Both the position numbers and the translations under genes were made by a program. This document shows positions 17,338 to 26,950 of a stretch of DNA of 64,000 bases, one piece after another. How positions within the stretch are numbered: position 1 is the first letter of the stretch; each line of letters begins with the position of its first letter. Source of the stretch: Bdellovibrionales bacterium (GTDB lineage Bacteria; Bdellovibrionota; Bdellovibrionia; Bdellovibrionales; JAGQZY01); the NCBI GenBank assembly GCA_019750295.1, contig JAIEOS010000007.1, forward strand, positions 48,857 through 112,856, given 5' to 3'. The notes under the pieces are model-generated. The model had not been told where the DNA came from. It did not search any database and saw only the letters and a program-made list of their open reading frames with translations.

Positions 17338-18492
17338 ATGTTTGGTCTTTATGTCCACATTCCCTACTGCCTTCAGCGCTGCTCTTACTGTGACTTTGCG
17401 ACGTATGTTTACGACCAAATCATGCCACCAGAAAAGTATGTAGAGCTGCTCAAGCAGGAACTTCGACATCGTCGATCTCTCATCCCTGATCAACCTTTAA
17501 CTTCCATTTATTTTGGAGGAGGGACTCCGAGTCTCTTACCCCCAAACTTAATATTATCGTTGCTCGGTGAACTTGAAAAGCTTGGTGTGCGTCAAGATTC
17601 GCAAACAGAAATCACATTGGAAATCAACCCCGCCACGCTGAATGTGGATCAAATCGAACAGCTGATCGCTGGTGGGGTCAATCGATTCTCTGTGGGCGCT
17701 CAGACCTTTAATGATGCTCATCTGAAAGCTGCAGGCCGTAAGCATAATAGCAGCGACACGCTCAGGACTTTAGACCTACTTCGCGCAAAAAAGGTGAATT
17801 ATTCCTTTGATCTTTTGTTCGCTCTCCCTCAACAGTCTTTAAAGGATATTGAAGCTGATCTGCAAATTATCAAAGAGTATTCTCCGCCTCATTTGAGCGC
17901 TTACTGCTTGACGGTGCCGCAAGGACACCCGATGTCTTTCCAGCGCGCCGCCGATGAGGAGCAGGTGGAGATGTTTCATCGGATCGAAGCCTCCCTTAAG
18001 ACCCACAATCTTTTGCGATATGAAATTTCGAATTTTGCCGTCCCGGGTTTTGAGTCGAAACACAACCTTCTCTACTGGAAAGACGGAGAGTATTTGGGCT
18101 TGGGTTTAAGCGCCCACTCCTATCTCAAAAAAGCCGGGCCCTGGGGCTCCCGCTTTTGGAATCCTTCGGGGATTGCAGAGTATAAAAAATATATTGAAGG
18201 CCTCGAGGAATCTTTAGATCCGCTGGCCGCGTTTCGCAGCAGTCAACTTTTAGAAGAACTCAGCCAGGATCAATCGCGCTTTGATTTTGCCCACACGGCT
18301 CTCCGATTAGAAGAAGGACTTGATAAAGCATCCTTAATGCAAAAATTCCAAGGGAATCTTGATGCGCTTTTTCAAGCTTTGACTCGACTTGAACAGAAGG
18401 GGCTCGTGGAACAAACCCCCCTCGTTTGGAAACTGACGGCGCAGGGCCGACTCCTCAGCAACAGCGTCTTCTCTGAACTTTTTGTAGATTGA
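17338..18492 (+). CDS. hemW: HemW-type radical SAM protein (heme chaperone)
   Basis: A relative of oxygen-independent coproporphyrinogen oxidase. It has VHIPYCLQRCSYCDF with the cluster cysteines and the downstream IYFGGGTPS motif. The CxxxCxxC pattern without the extra N-terminal region of HemN points to HemW, which binds heme and inserts it into target proteins. A TTG 18 bp upstream is in frame, but the ATG at 17338 gives the standard start. No good ribosome site is visible, which fits a start placed tightly against the divergent M16 gene. Confidence 0.9.
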   Translation: MFGLYVHIPYCLQRCSYCDFATYVYDQIMPPEKYVELLKQELRHRRSLIPDQPLTSIYFGGGTPSLLPPNLILSLLGELEKLGVRQDSQTEITLEINPATLNVDQIEQLIAGGVNRFSVGAQTFNDAHLKAAGRKHNSSDTLRTLDLLRAKKVNYSFDLLFALPQQSLKDIEADLQIIKEYSPPHLSAYCLTVPQGHPMSFQRAADEEQVEMFHRIEASLKTHNLLRYEISNFAVPGFESKHNLLYWKDGEYLGLGLSAHSYLKKAGPWGSRFWNPSGIAEYKKYIEGLEESLDPLAAFRSSQLLEELSQDQSRFDFAHTALRLEEGLDKASLMQKFQGNLDALFQALTRLEQKGLVEQTPLVWKLTAQGRLLSNSVFSELFVD

Positions 18493-18520
18493 TTTTATCG
18501 GGAATCTAGCGGCTCGCAGA

Positions 18521-18550
18521 TTGACTTTTTTCAACCCCAAATCATATTGT
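18521..18550 (+). promoter_or_regulatory. Candidate promoter of grpE
   Basis: TTGACT (18521-18526), an 18-bp spacer and TATTGT (18545-18550), 22 bp upstream of the grpE ATG. No heat-shock CIRCE element is seen near it. Confidence 0.55.
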
Positions 18551-18571
18551 TTTCCTATCAACGAGGTTGAA

Positions 18572-19156
18572 ATGAGCGATAAAAAAAATTCTGCTGGCGA
18601 AAACGCCGGCGCACAAAATGAACTGAACGATGATTCCGAGGTGACAAACGTATCTACCGTCGAGCCCGCAGAACAAAGCTCTGGTTCGGAGTCCCTCAAT
18701 ACGTTGATCGCTGACTTGCAAGCTCAACTTCTTAAAGCTCAAAACGACACTCTTTATCTTCGCGCCGAGTTTGATAATTCTCGTCGTCAAGCCATCAAGG
18801 AACGCTCCGAGCTTGTGAAGTACGGGGGCGAACGTTTAGCGAAAGATCTCCTCGAGACTCTCGATATTTTTGAAACCGCTCTCGAGAACGAAGTGACGGC
18901 GGACAACTGGCAAGCCTTTGTCAAGGGCGTCCAACTGACCGCTCAGCAATTGAAAACGGCTTTAGCCAAGCACAACATCACTCCCGTGGAATCGGTGGGT
19001 CAGCCCTTTGATCCCAACGTGCATGAAGCTCTGGGGAGCGAACCCACAGACAGTCTACCTCCGGGACATGTGACAAAAGTGTTTAAAAAACCTTATAAGT
19101 ATGCGGATAAACTTTTGCGCCATGGCCAGGTGATTGTTGCTAAGGCGAAAGAATAA
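18572..19156 (+). CDS. grpE: Nucleotide exchange factor GrpE
   Basis: A co-chaperone that releases ADP from DnaK. After an acidic, disordered N-terminus comes the dimerising long helix (about residues 45-85), LRAEFDNSRRQAIKER, and the beta domain ending in the family signature (VTKVFKKPYKYADKLLRHGQV region). I chose the ATG at 18572, which has a GAGG site; an upstream frame extension has no support. It lies directly before a dnaJ-like gene and is in the same reading frame, with a single TAA between them. Confidence 0.95.
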   Translation: MSDKKNSAGENAGAQNELNDDSEVTNVSTVEPAEQSSGSESLNTLIADLQAQLLKAQNDTLYLRAEFDNSRRQAIKERSELVKYGGERLAKDLLETLDIFETALENEVTADNWQAFVKGVQLTAQQLKTALAKHNITPVESVGQPFDPNVHEALGSEPTDSLPPGHVTKVFKKPYKYADKLLRHGQVIVAKAKE

Positions 19157-19171
19157 GAAGAGCAGGCGATT

Positions 19172-20023
19172 CTGAAAGCATTAAAAAACTACTATGCCAT
19201 TCTAGGTATATCGCCCAACGCTAACGAAGCTGCGATTAAAAAAGCGTTTCGCCAAATGGCTCTCAAATATCATCCCGACCAAAATCAAAACGATAAACAC
19301 GCGGAAGCCATGTTCAAAGACGTGAATGAGGCTTATGCGATCTTGTCAGATGCAGAAGCTCGTCGAGCTTACGACGATTCTTTAGAGGACACTAAGGCTC
19401 CCGTGGCCCCACCGGTAAAAACAAAGTCGAATGCCACCATAGGTAAAAATTTGATTTATCGTTTAAACCTTACTCTAGACGAAGGCTTTCGTGGCGGGAG
19501 CAAGGTGATTCAGTATGTGCGAACAACAAAAGGTCACCGCGAGACATCCACTTTGACCATCGATTATCCTCGAGGTGTCCGACAAGAACAAAAGCTGCGC
19601 GTGAGAGGCGCTGGGGAGTCTCTCTCCGCTCAGCAAAAACCTGGCGATCTTATTGTTACAATCCACTTGTTACCCCATGCTCATTTCCAACTGCATGGGA
19701 CCGACATCATTTTAAATGTGCCCCTATCGCCTTTGGATCTTATTCTAAAAAATCTTGCCGTACCTACGCTTCAAGGCCCAGTCGCTCTCAAAGCGAGCGA
19801 TATGCCTCCAATTTCGAGCTCGGAAGTACGACTCAAAAACAAAGGTTATCCGCTCACAGAGAACGGCTCGACCCTCGGCGATCTCATTTTGCGCTTTTCT
19901 GTTGAAGTTCCGGTCCATATCAATGAAAATTTAAAACGCTCGCTCATGGAGCTCAAAAACCAAATTCCCCAAACAGAAGCTCAAAAGGCTTTCGAAAAAT
20001 TTTTGAGGTCGCAAAATGCATAG
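19172..20023 (+). CDS. J-domain/DnaJ C-terminal co-chaperone without zinc finger (CbpA-like), probable CTG start
   Basis: A type II J protein. The J domain ([20 protein letters not shown] through HPDQ) is followed by a short linker and two beta substrate-binding subdomains; there is no CxxCxGxG zinc finger. The first ATG in the frame (19256) would cut off helices I and II and leave only the HPD part. Between the grpE stop and that ATG the frame has no ATG, GTG or TTG. A CTG at 19172 lies 5 nt after an AGCAGG ribosome site and gives a complete J domain, so I used it. It overlaps the next gene by 8 bp. Confidence 0.8.
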   Translation: MKALKNYYAILGISPNANEAAIKKAFRQMALKYHPDQNQNDKHAEAMFKDVNEAYAILSDAEARRAYDDSLEDTKAPVAPPVKTKSNATIGKNLIYRLNLTLDEGFRGGSKVIQYVRTTKGHRETSTLTIDYPRGVRQEQKLRVRGAGESLSAQQKPGDLIVTIHLLPHAHFQLHGTDIILNVPLSPLDLILKNLAVPTLQGPVALKASDMPPISSSEVRLKNKGYPLTENGSTLGDLILRFSVEVPVHINENLKRSLMELKNQIPQTEAQKAFEKFLRSQNA

Positions 20024-21968
20024 AATATTTTTAGTTCCGCTGTTGATTTTTTTAGGACTTCTCGCCTCTTGCTCGACTCCGGCTCCCAAGGTGAAACAAT
20101 CAGTGAGTGTCTCATCGGCTCTGGTTCAAAAGCAGTATCAGGACGCTCAAAAACTTTTCGACCTTGGGCAGGACGACGCGGCGGCCAACAAACTTAAGCA
20201 AATCCTTAAGCAAGACACTCAAAGCGATATCGTCGATGACTCTTTAATTCTTTTAGGACGCATCGAATTTCGAAAAAAGAATTTTTCGGAAGCTTATGCT
20301 TATTTCGAAAAAGTATTTACCTCAACTCTATTGAGTCCTCGCGAAAACGAGGCTCGTATATTTGCAGTCCAGTGCTTGCTCGCACAGAACAAAAACTCCG
20401 AAGCCGACCGACTGATTCGAAATTCTCTGGGCCAACCCTCTTTGGCCCCCAAAGAGAAGGCTTATCTTTTAGAAGCTCAAGTTCCTATTTTGCTGGCGAG
20501 TGACGCTCAATTAGAGGCTTTTGAGGCCCTGGCTTATCTCGCGCAAAACCACCCTAATGCCAACTCTCGAGATCGCTATAAAGAAATCGCAAAAGATTTT
20601 ATCGACTCTCGTTTAAAAACGAGCGACCTCAAAACTCTCTCGGAAGAAGACGACATCGGCGAGTTTCGGACCGAGGCGATGTTTCAATACGCCATGGATC
20701 TCGTCGAGGAAAATCAGCTGGACACGGCGAAATCTTATTTTTCTCGCGTGATGAGTTTGGCTCCCGGCTCTTATCTGGCTCAACAATCGGCCAGTATGGT
20801 CAAACAACTGGAGGCACGAAGTTACGTCGAACTTAAAAGCATCGGAGTTGTTTTGCCAATGAGCGGCCCTTACTCCTCTATTGGACAACAGGCTCTTAAA
20901 GGAATTCAATTAGCTCTGGGAATTTCCGGAACCACCAACAAATACAATTTGCGTTTGCATATCATCGACACAAAAGACTCCCCCGAGGAAGCATCGCGGG
21001 CCGTAGAGAGCTTAATTCTTAAAGATCACGTGCTCGCCATCATCGGCGGCTTAACTTCGAAGACCGCTTCGGCCGAAGCCACCAAAGCCCAAGAGCTGGG
21101 AGCTCCGTTTATTGCTCTCTCTAACAAATCCGGTCTGACCAAACTAGGTCCATTTATTTTCCGTTGCACCGTCACCCCTAAACTTCAAGTGTCGACACTG
21201 GTGGGCTTAGCCATGGAAAAGCTCAACGCTAAAAACTTTGCGATTCTGTATCCGAATGATGGTTTCGGCGTCGAATATTCCAATCTTTTTTGGGATGAAG
21301 TGACCCGGCGTGGGGGCCGAGTCACCACCGCGCAAACGTATATCCCCGGGGAAACTGATTTTAAAACAGCTGTTAAAAAAATGGCGGGCACTTACTATAT
21401 TGAAGATAGAAAATCCGAGTATGAGGACCTCCTTCGCGCTTGGAAAGTTAAGAATAAAAACTCAAGAAAAAGTCCTCCCGAGGGATTGCTTCCTCCGATT
21501 ATCGACTTTCAAGCGATTTTTATTCCTGATGACCCTAAGGCTTTTGGGCAAATCGCGCCCATGCTCGCAGTCAATGATGTCACTGGGGTTCGTTTGATGG
21601 GAACAAATTTATGGAATTCTCCGGACTTCGTGAATCGATCACAAAACTTTGGAGAAAGTTCGCTATTTGTTGACGCTTTCGTCGCGGACTCTCCCTTGTT
21701 TTTAAATTCTCCCTTCTACAAAGAATTTCGCCAGCAGTTCCAAGAGCGCCCGGGCACGTTTGCCGTGCAAGGATTTGATGCGGGCCGCTTAGTTCTCCAA
21801 GCTGTGAACAACAAACCTAAAAATCGAATCGACTTTTTGCGCCTACTCACGAATAAAGATCCAGTCGCCGGAGCCACATCTGCTTTGATGATGGGAGAAG
21901 ATCGTGAAATCGTAAAAACACTCATCCCTCTCACCGTAAAAAAAGGCGTCATCACTCCCGTGGAATAA
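20016..21968 (+). CDS. LpoA-like lipoprotein: TPR region plus periplasmic-binding-protein domain
   Basis: 650 aa. A signal peptide ends in the lipobox LLASC. Residues 35-270 are helical TPR-like repeats (tetratricopeptide pattern with [15 protein letters not shown]). Residues about 275-650 have the type I periplasmic-binding fold of the Peripla_BP_6/LppC type, starting [21 protein letters not shown]. This architecture matches LpoA, the outer-membrane activator of PBP1a in gammaproteobacteria, but a specific role in peptidoglycan synthesis here is inference. Translationally coupled to the dnaJ-like gene by overlap. Confidence 0.8.
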   Translation: MHRIFLVPLLIFLGLLASCSTPAPKVKQSVSVSSALVQKQYQDAQKLFDLGQDDAAANKLKQILKQDTQSDIVDDSLILLGRIEFRKKNFSEAYAYFEKVFTSTLLSPRENEARIFAVQCLLAQNKNSEADRLIRNSLGQPSLAPKEKAYLLEAQVPILLASDAQLEAFEALAYLAQNHPNANSRDRYKEIAKDFIDSRLKTSDLKTLSEEDDIGEFRTEAMFQYAMDLVEENQLDTAKSYFSRVMSLAPGSYLAQQSASMVKQLEARSYVELKSIGVVLPMSGPYSSIGQQALKGIQLALGISGTTNKYNLRLHIIDTKDSPEEASRAVESLILKDHVLAIIGGLTSKTASAEATKAQELGAPFIALSNKSGLTKLGPFIFRCTVTPKLQVSTLVGLAMEKLNAKNFAILYPNDGFGVEYSNLFWDEVTRRGGRVTTAQTYIPGETDFKTAVKKMAGTYYIEDRKSEYEDLLRAWKVKNKNSRKSPPEGLLPPIIDFQAIFIPDDPKAFGQIAPMLAVNDVTGVRLMGTNLWNSPDFVNRSQNFGESSLFVDAFVADSPLFLNSPFYKEFRQQFQERPGTFAVQGFDAGRLVLQAVNNKPKNRIDFLRLLTNKDPVAGATSALMMGEDREIVKTLIPLTVKKGVITPVE

Positions 21969-21969
21969 T

Positions 21970-22024
21970 CGGTACCCGGTACCTTTTGCGGATGCACTGC
22001 ATCCGCAAAAGGTACCGGGTACCG
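21970..22024. repeat. 55-bp perfect palindrome after the LpoA-like gene
   Basis: Two 27-bp arms match perfectly around a single central C at 21997. The outer part holds GGTACCCGGTACC and the inner part TTTTGCGGATGCA. It begins 1 bp after the stop codon. It could act as a terminator-like structure, although no T run follows, or belong to a dispersed hairpin family related to the one at 24678. Confidence 0.9.
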
Positions 22025-22037
22025 ACGTGACGGTTTT

Positions 22038-22067
22038 TTGACAGGTAAAAAGTTGAATTTTTATCGT
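22038..22067 (+). promoter_or_regulatory. Candidate promoter of lon
   Basis: A perfect TTGACA (22038-22043), 18-bp spacer and TATCGT (22062-22067). It implies an untranslated leader of about 150 nt before lon. I see no sigma32-type element. Confidence 0.45.
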
Positions 22068-22226
22068 TAACATAAGCAAATTTTTTGCTCCAATTCGAAT
22101 ATAAAAGCACCACATCGCTTTTTACACTTTCGTTCTCAAAACCAGACTAAGGATATCTCTGGCGCTATTAAGCGTTTAGTCGCTGTGACCGAAGAGTGAC
22201 ATAGAACAACTTGGAGGATTTTTTTC

Positions 22227-24620
22227 ATGGACCATACGAATCTCAACTTATCTGAAGCTCTACCGATGCTGCCTGTACGAGACATCGTGATTTTCCCTAA
22301 CATGATTATTCCACTCTTCGTCGGACGAGAAGCATCGATTCAGGCCGTGGAAGAAAGCCTAAGCAAGAGTCGCTACATCTTCTTAGCTTCGCAAAAAGAA
22401 TATAACGAAGAAGCTCCTTCTTCGGATTCCATTTACGAAGTCGGAACGATCGCGATGATCATGCGATTAAGAAAGCTCGCTGACGGACGCGTAAAGATCC
22501 TCATTCAAGGTGTTGGTAAAGCTCGAATTACGAACTACACTCAGATGAATCCTTACTTTAAAGTTTCCTTGGATAAAATCGAAGACACTTTCAAGTCCAC
22601 TCCGGAGCAAGAGCCTAACATTCTTTCGATGATTAAAACCGCGAAAGAAACATTAGAGAAGCTGATCGCTTTGGGGAAAATGCTATCCCCCGACATTTTA
22701 CTCATTATAGATGATATCCAAGAGCCTGGACGTTTGGCGGAGTGGATCGCAAGCAATCTTCAACTTCGCGTTTCCGAAGCTCAGAGAATATTAGAGACGA
22801 CGGACCATGTGGAAAGATTAAAAATTGTAAACGAAATCCTCCTCGCAGAACTCGATGCCATGCAACTTCAAGCGAAAACCCGCACGGGATCTAAAGATGA
22901 TTCCATGAAGTCTCAGCGTGAGTCTTTCTTGCGCGAACAAATGAAGCAGATCAAACACGAACTTGGTGAACAAGAAGGAAAAGGTGATGACCTCGAAGAA
23001 ATTCGCCGAAAAATCACCGAGTCTGGAATGCCAGCCGAAGTCGAAAAAGAAGCATTAAAGCAAATGGGTCGCCTCGAGAGAATGCACCCAGACGCCAGCG
23101 AAGCTTCTATGCTTCGCACGTATTTAGATTGGATGATTGATCTTCCTTGGAATAAAGAAAGCGAAGATTCGATCGACCTAAAAATGGCGAAAGAGATTCT
23201 TGAGTCGGACCACTTCGGCCTAGAAAAAGCCAAAGAGCGTATTCTCGAGTTTTTAGCTGTTCGAAAATTAAAACAAACGATTAAAGGGCCAATTTTGTGC
23301 TTCTGCGGACCTCCGGGAGTGGGTAAAACTTCACTCGGGAAGTCGATCGCAAAAGCCATGGGCCGACAATACCATCGTATCGCTCTCGGCGGAGTTAAAG
23401 ACGAAGCCGAAATTCGTGGACACAGACGCACCTACGTTGGAGCCATGCCTGGAAAAGTGATCCAAGCTCTTAAGCAAACTGGAACGCGCAACCCAGTTTT
23501 CGTTCTCGATGAGATCGATAAATTAGGGAGCGACTTCCGTGGTGACCCAAGCGCCGCAATGCTCGAAGTTTTAGATCCTGAGCAAAACGTAGCGTTTAGA
23601 GATAACTACCTCAACGTCGATTTCGATTTAAGCAAAGTGTTGTTTATCGCGACAGCGAACGTTGTAGAAAATATTCCGAGCGCCCTTCGCGATCGTATGG
23701 AATTAATTTATATCTCTGGTTACACAGAAACCGAGAAGTTAGAAATCGCAATTCGACACGTGGTTCGCAAACAACTTGAGAACAACGGAATCTCGGAAGA
23801 CCAGTGTGAAATTAAACCCGACGCCGTTGAATATCTCATTTCCCACTTCACTCGTGAGGCCGGATTACGAAATCTCGAAAGAGAAGTCGGTTCGATCTGC
23901 AGAAAAGTGGCGAAGAACATCGTCATGGGAGATATTAAAAAGGCCGTCATCGGTAAAGATCAAGTCACTGACTATCTAGGGGCTCCTCGCTACATGAAGG
24001 AAGAGCGTCTTGAGGACGACACGATCGGTGTGAGCACCGGCTTAGCTTGGACTCAGGCTGGTGGACAAGTTCTCTATGTTGAAGCTTTAGGCATGAAAGG
24101 CAAAGGTGGAGTTACATTGACCGGTCAAATGGGAGATGTAATGAAGGAATCTGCGACAGCAGCTCTTTCGTACGCTCGCGCTCATGCCGAACAATTAGGA
24201 ATTGATGCAGATTGGTTTGATACTCACAACATCCATATTCACTTACCGGCAGGCGCAGTCCCTAAAGACGGCCCTTCGGCAGGTATTACGATGGCCACTG
24301 CGATTATCAGCTTAATCACAAATACTCCGACGAACAAAGATGTCGCAATGACAGGTGAAGTGACTCTCACAGGTCGCGTCCTCCCGATCGGCGGAATCAA
24401 GGAAAAAGCCCTTGCAGCCTACAGTCACGGTGTAAAAACAATCATCGTACCCATGGCCAACAAGAAGGACGTCTCCGAAATTCCTGATGAAGTCGCAAAA
24501 AAGCTAAACTTCATCTTCGTCGAACACTTAGACGAAGTCCTCCAAATCGCATTAAACTCGGACACCAAGAAGTCGACCCGCAAGAAAAAGACAAAGTCCT
24601 CTTCCGAAGCCGCCGCCTAA
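22227..24620 (+). CDS. lon: ATP-dependent Lon protease
   Basis: A cytoplasmic AAA+ serine protease that degrades misfolded and regulatory proteins. The LonN substrate domain covers residues 10-205. The AAA+ module has Walker [12 protein letters not shown] near residue 360 and Walker [10 protein letters not shown]. The protease domain has the catalytic serine in KDGPSAGIT (about residue 684) and the lysine in [10 protein letters not shown] (about 727). Length of 797 aa is typical. A GGAGG site lies 9 bp before the ATG. It ends the chaperone/protease block that starts with hemW-grpE and is followed by a strong terminator. Confidence 0.97.
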   Translation: MDHTNLNLSEALPMLPVRDIVIFPNMIIPLFVGREASIQAVEESLSKSRYIFLASQKEYNEEAPSSDSIYEVGTIAMIMRLRKLADGRVKILIQGVGKARITNYTQMNPYFKVSLDKIEDTFKSTPEQEPNILSMIKTAKETLEKLIALGKMLSPDILLIIDDIQEPGRLAEWIASNLQLRVSEAQRILETTDHVERLKIVNEILLAELDAMQLQAKTRTGSKDDSMKSQRESFLREQMKQIKHELGEQEGKGDDLEEIRRKITESGMPAEVEKEALKQMGRLERMHPDASEASMLRTYLDWMIDLPWNKESEDSIDLKMAKEILESDHFGLEKAKERILEFLAVRKLKQTIKGPILCFCGPPGVGKTSLGKSIAKAMGRQYHRIALGGVKDEAEIRGHRRTYVGAMPGKVIQALKQTGTRNPVFVLDEIDKLGSDFRGDPSAAMLEVLDPEQNVAFRDNYLNVDFDLSKVLFIATANVVENIPSALRDRMELIYISGYTETEKLEIAIRHVVRKQLENNGISEDQCEIKPDAVEYLISHFTREAGLRNLEREVGSICRKVAKNIVMGDIKKAVIGKDQVTDYLGAPRYMKEERLEDDTIGVSTGLAWTQAGGQVLYVEALGMKGKGGVTLTGQMGDVMKESATAALSYARAHAEQLGIDADWFDTHNIHIHLPAGAVPKDGPSAGITMATAIISLITNTPTNKDVAMTGEVTLTGRVLPIGGIKEKALAAYSHGVKTIIVPMANKKDVSEIPDEVAKKLNFIFVEHLDEVLQIALNSDTKKSTRKKKTKSSSEAAA

Positions 24621-24645
24621 TAAGCCAAGCGATTAAAAACCAACC

Positions 24646-24673
24646 AAAAAAGCCACCCCAAGGTGGCTTTTTT
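24646..24673 (+). terminator. Rho-independent terminator of lon
   Basis: A 12-bp perfect stem AAAAAAGCCACC / GGTGGCTTTTTT with a 4-nt loop, 25 bp after the lon stop. Confidence 0.92.
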
Positions 24674-24677
24674 ATTT

Positions 24678-24734
24678 AAGGTAACAGTTCCCTTTCTGCG
24701 GCCACCCGCACAACAAAAAGGGAACTGTTACCTT
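24678..24734. repeat. Two-tier inverted repeat downstream of lon
   Basis: 18-bp perfect arms (AAGGTAACAGTTCCCTTT and its complement) enclose 21 nt that contain an inner stem TGCGG / CCGCA. Its layout (GGTA..CC, CTTT, TGCGG core) is like the palindrome at 21970, so both may be members of one repeat family. A loose partial echo (GCAGTTACC) follows at about 24748. Confidence 0.85.
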
Positions 24735-24827
24735 TCTAATTGAAGGAGCAGTTACCGATAATCCTAATATCCCGCGAACAACCCCGCACACCACCCAACC
24801 CAAATCTCCCGGGCTGCGCTCTTTAGA

Positions 24828-25014
24828 TTTTGTACCGTTCCAGTTTTAAAAAAAGCAGAGAAATTTGAAGATAGTTTTAAAATAGATTCGTTGGCGGTCG
24901 CGCCCATGGAGGGGCGCGAAACGATCCACGGAGGGAGACTTCCGCCAAAAGAAGCTGTTTTAAAACTATCTTCAAATTTCTCTGCTTTTTTTAAAACTGT
25001 GCCAGGCTACAAAA
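24828..25014. repeat. 187-bp nested inverted-repeat element, possible structured RNA or MITE-like repeat
   Basis: Perfect 42-bp arms at 24841-24882 and 24958-24999 enclose 75 nt that fold further: TTGGCGG / CCGCCAA (24891-24897 with 24942-24948) and, inside it, a TCGCGCCC / GGGCGCGA hairpin. Outside the long arms a second pairing, TTTTGTA / TACAAAA (24828-24834 with 25008-25014), extends the symmetry past an asymmetric internal loop. No open frame of use lies within it. The AT-rich arms and GC-rich head differ from surrounding DNA. With the lon terminator and the 24678 repeat, this explains most of the 491-bp gene-free gap 24621-25111. Confidence 0.9.
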
Positions 25015-25015
25015 G

Positions 25016-25043
25016 GTAAAGGCCACCTTCATGTGGCCTTTAC
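25016..25043 (-). terminator. Hairpin, probable terminator of the HTH gene
   Basis: An 11-bp perfect stem GTAAAGGCCAC / GTGGCCTTTAC with a 6-nt loop. On the minus strand it is followed by CTTTTG, and it lies about 70 bp after the HTH gene stop. The U tract is short, so efficiency is uncertain. Confidence 0.55.
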
Positions 25044-25111
25044 AGAATTCTTTGCTATGTAGAAGTCGTCTTGCTTGGGACGGGCGATAGAGACTTCCTG
25101 TCTCGTCATAG

Positions 25112-25501
25112 TTAAATTCCTTTGTGTTTTAGTCGGTTATTTTCCTTCTCTAAAAACATCACTAGCGTCTTCAAATCTGATACCTGTTGCTTAAGGTACA
25201 AGATCTGGTCTTCTTTACCTTGTAGAGAATCCAGATACGCGCGCTTCAATTCATCCAAAAGGAGGCGCGACATTGAATAGCCACTGTCTGGAGTGGCGAT
25301 AGCATCAGAAGCAGAATGATCCTCAGGAAAAGCCTCGGCCCCTTGACCGCGCACTGCAGATTCATCGGCGCTATCGCTGATCAGATATTTACCGTCTTCG
25401 AGTTTGTATCTGATTTTGTTCGACTTAATACGACGACGAAGGGTCGATATACTGACCTGGTATTTATTTGCATAGTCATTTAAGGCTATCCAAGTTTCCA
25501 C
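25112..25501 (-). CDS. Small helix-turn-helix protein with C-terminal coiled coil
   Basis: 129 aa. Residues 1-45 look like a MerR/excisionase-type winged helix-turn-helix (WIALNDYANKYQVSISTLRR, then a basic stretch and a beta wing LEDGKYLI). A disordered acidic middle is followed by a heptad-patterned coiled coil (about residues 85-127) for oligomerisation. It is probably a DNA-binding regulator; the target is unknown. The start is a GTG at 25499-25501 with an AAGGAG site 8 bp upstream. It diverges from the patatin gene, which could be its target. Confidence 0.7.
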   Translation of the reverse strand: METWIALNDYANKYQVSISTLRRRIKSNKIRYKLEDGKYLISDSADESAVRGQGAEAFPEDHSASDAIATPDSGYSMSRLLLDELKRAYLDSLQGKEDQILYLKQQVSDLKTLVMFLEKENNRLKHKGI

Positions 25502-25666
25502 AAAAAAGTCTCCTTCTGCCTATTCAAGGCTAGCATAATCGTCTTTGTTGTAAACGCTTATTTTATTAGCGGTCTAGGTAGTCAGCGCCTACTCAGTGGC
25601 TAGGCAGGCGGCTTTCCGGCGATTAACGCCTTGATTTCACTTAATTTTATTTGATAACCTCGACCT

Positions 25667-26875
25667 ATGAGAATCTCGGAGAAAAAGAAGATTGCCCTCG
25701 TCCTTAGTGGGGGTGGCGTTAAAGCGGCGGCCTTCCATTTAGGTGTCTGCATGGCACTCAAAGAGAAGGGTTTTCGATTTGGAGGAGGCTCTCCCGAAGA
25801 AGTTTTAGCCCGGTACGCCGATGATAAACTCACGATTAAATTCTATGTGGGATCCAGTGCGGGATCGGTCATCAGTTCTTTTTTGGCATCGGGGCACTCT
25901 TTAAGTTCGATCATTCATGCTTTTGAACAAGGCACGAAAGAGCTCTCTTCCTCGCTGAATACCGAGGAGCATTTTGATGAGGATTTGCGTCCCATCTCCT
26001 ACCGCGATCTTTTTACGGTCAATGGTAAAGACCTGATCAATTTGGTCCCCGGCTTTTTTAGGAAAATGGATTCGATTGTCAGCGGGGGCTTTGAGGTTCT
26101 GATAAAAAACGGGTTTAAGCTCAATGGGCTCTTCACGACCAAAGGCCTGGAAAGATATATTCGCGAAGAAGTTTGGAAGGCGAACACTTTCGATTCTCTC
26201 GGCGTCGACCTCTTTATTGTGGCCACTCAATTGAACCATAGTCGTAAAGTGATTTTCTGTAAAAAGGATGATCTCTCCAAAGATAAAAGTATTCTCTATA
26301 CAGATTACGCGACCATAAGCGAAGCGGTTGCAGCTTCCGCAGCTCTTCCCCCCGTTTACGCCCCTTTTCCTATCAAAAATCGAGCGGGCGAAGTGATCTA
26401 CTTTTTTGATGGTGAGATCCGCGACACTCTTTCCACTCATATCGCCGCGGACCACGGCGCTGATCTGGTGATCTCCAGCTATTCGATTCAGCCCTACCAT
26501 TATAATAACGTCATGGGCAGTCTGCATCAGTACGGAATTCCGGTGGTCGTCAATCAAGCTCTTTACCAAGCCGTCCAACAAAAGATTGATAAGCATCGTT
26601 CTTACCAAAGATCGATTTCGTCAATTTATTCCGCGGTCGATGGTTACCTCAAACATGTCGAGGTCGCCGATGAACATCGCGAAAAGCTTTTGAAGATTAT
26701 CGAAGAGCGCGCCAACTTCCGTCCCGACGTTGACTATATATATATGCATCCAGATCCTCAGGACTATAAGACTTTTTTTGCCGATCATTTCAGCCTTAAC
26801 CCGGCAATTCTCAAAGACATCGTGCACTCTGGCTTTAAAAGCGGAATCCAAAATCTCCGCAAACTAGATCTATAA
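25667..26875 (+). CDS. Patatin-like phospholipase
   Basis: A cytoplasm-type patatin with the complete Ser-Asp dyad set: oxyanion loop GGGVKAAAFHLG near residue 15, nucleophile elbow GSSAGS near residue 64, and the catalytic aspartate in FDGEIRD near residue 250. It likely hydrolyses phospholipids or related esters. There is no signal peptide. Length is 402 aa. It stands alone on the plus strand next to the divergent HTH gene. Patatins occur both as housekeeping lipases and as defence effectors; nothing nearby points to a defence system. Confidence 0.85.
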   Translation: MRISEKKKIALVLSGGGVKAAAFHLGVCMALKEKGFRFGGGSPEEVLARYADDKLTIKFYVGSSAGSVISSFLASGHSLSSIIHAFEQGTKELSSSLNTEEHFDEDLRPISYRDLFTVNGKDLINLVPGFFRKMDSIVSGGFEVLIKNGFKLNGLFTTKGLERYIREEVWKANTFDSLGVDLFIVATQLNHSRKVIFCKKDDLSKDKSILYTDYATISEAVAASAALPPVYAPFPIKNRAGEVIYFFDGEIRDTLSTHIAADHGADLVISSYSIQPYHYNNVMGSLHQYGIPVVVNQALYQAVQQKIDKHRSYQRSISSIYSAVDGYLKHVEVADEHREKLLKIIEERANFRPDVDYIYMHPDPQDYKTFFADHFSLNPAILKDIVHSGFKSGIQNLRKLDL

Positions 26876-26950
26876 TAGAGCCATTCGGCCACTCAGTTCG
26901 TTTTTCTAAATTTTACTTTTTATCGCTGAATAGTTTGTTAGTTTGGGGGC

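Noticed and set aside
24828..25014. Retron non-coding RNA
   Set aside because: No reverse transcriptase gene is nearby and the arms are far longer than retron a1/a2 repeats.
25901..26608. 235-residue open frame antisense to the patatin gene
   Set aside because: It lies wholly inside a gene with clear catalytic motifs and shows no recognisable domain.
25667..26875. Patatin as part of a CBASS-like defence system
   Set aside because: No nucleotidyltransferase, ubiquitin-like or other defence gene is adjacent.
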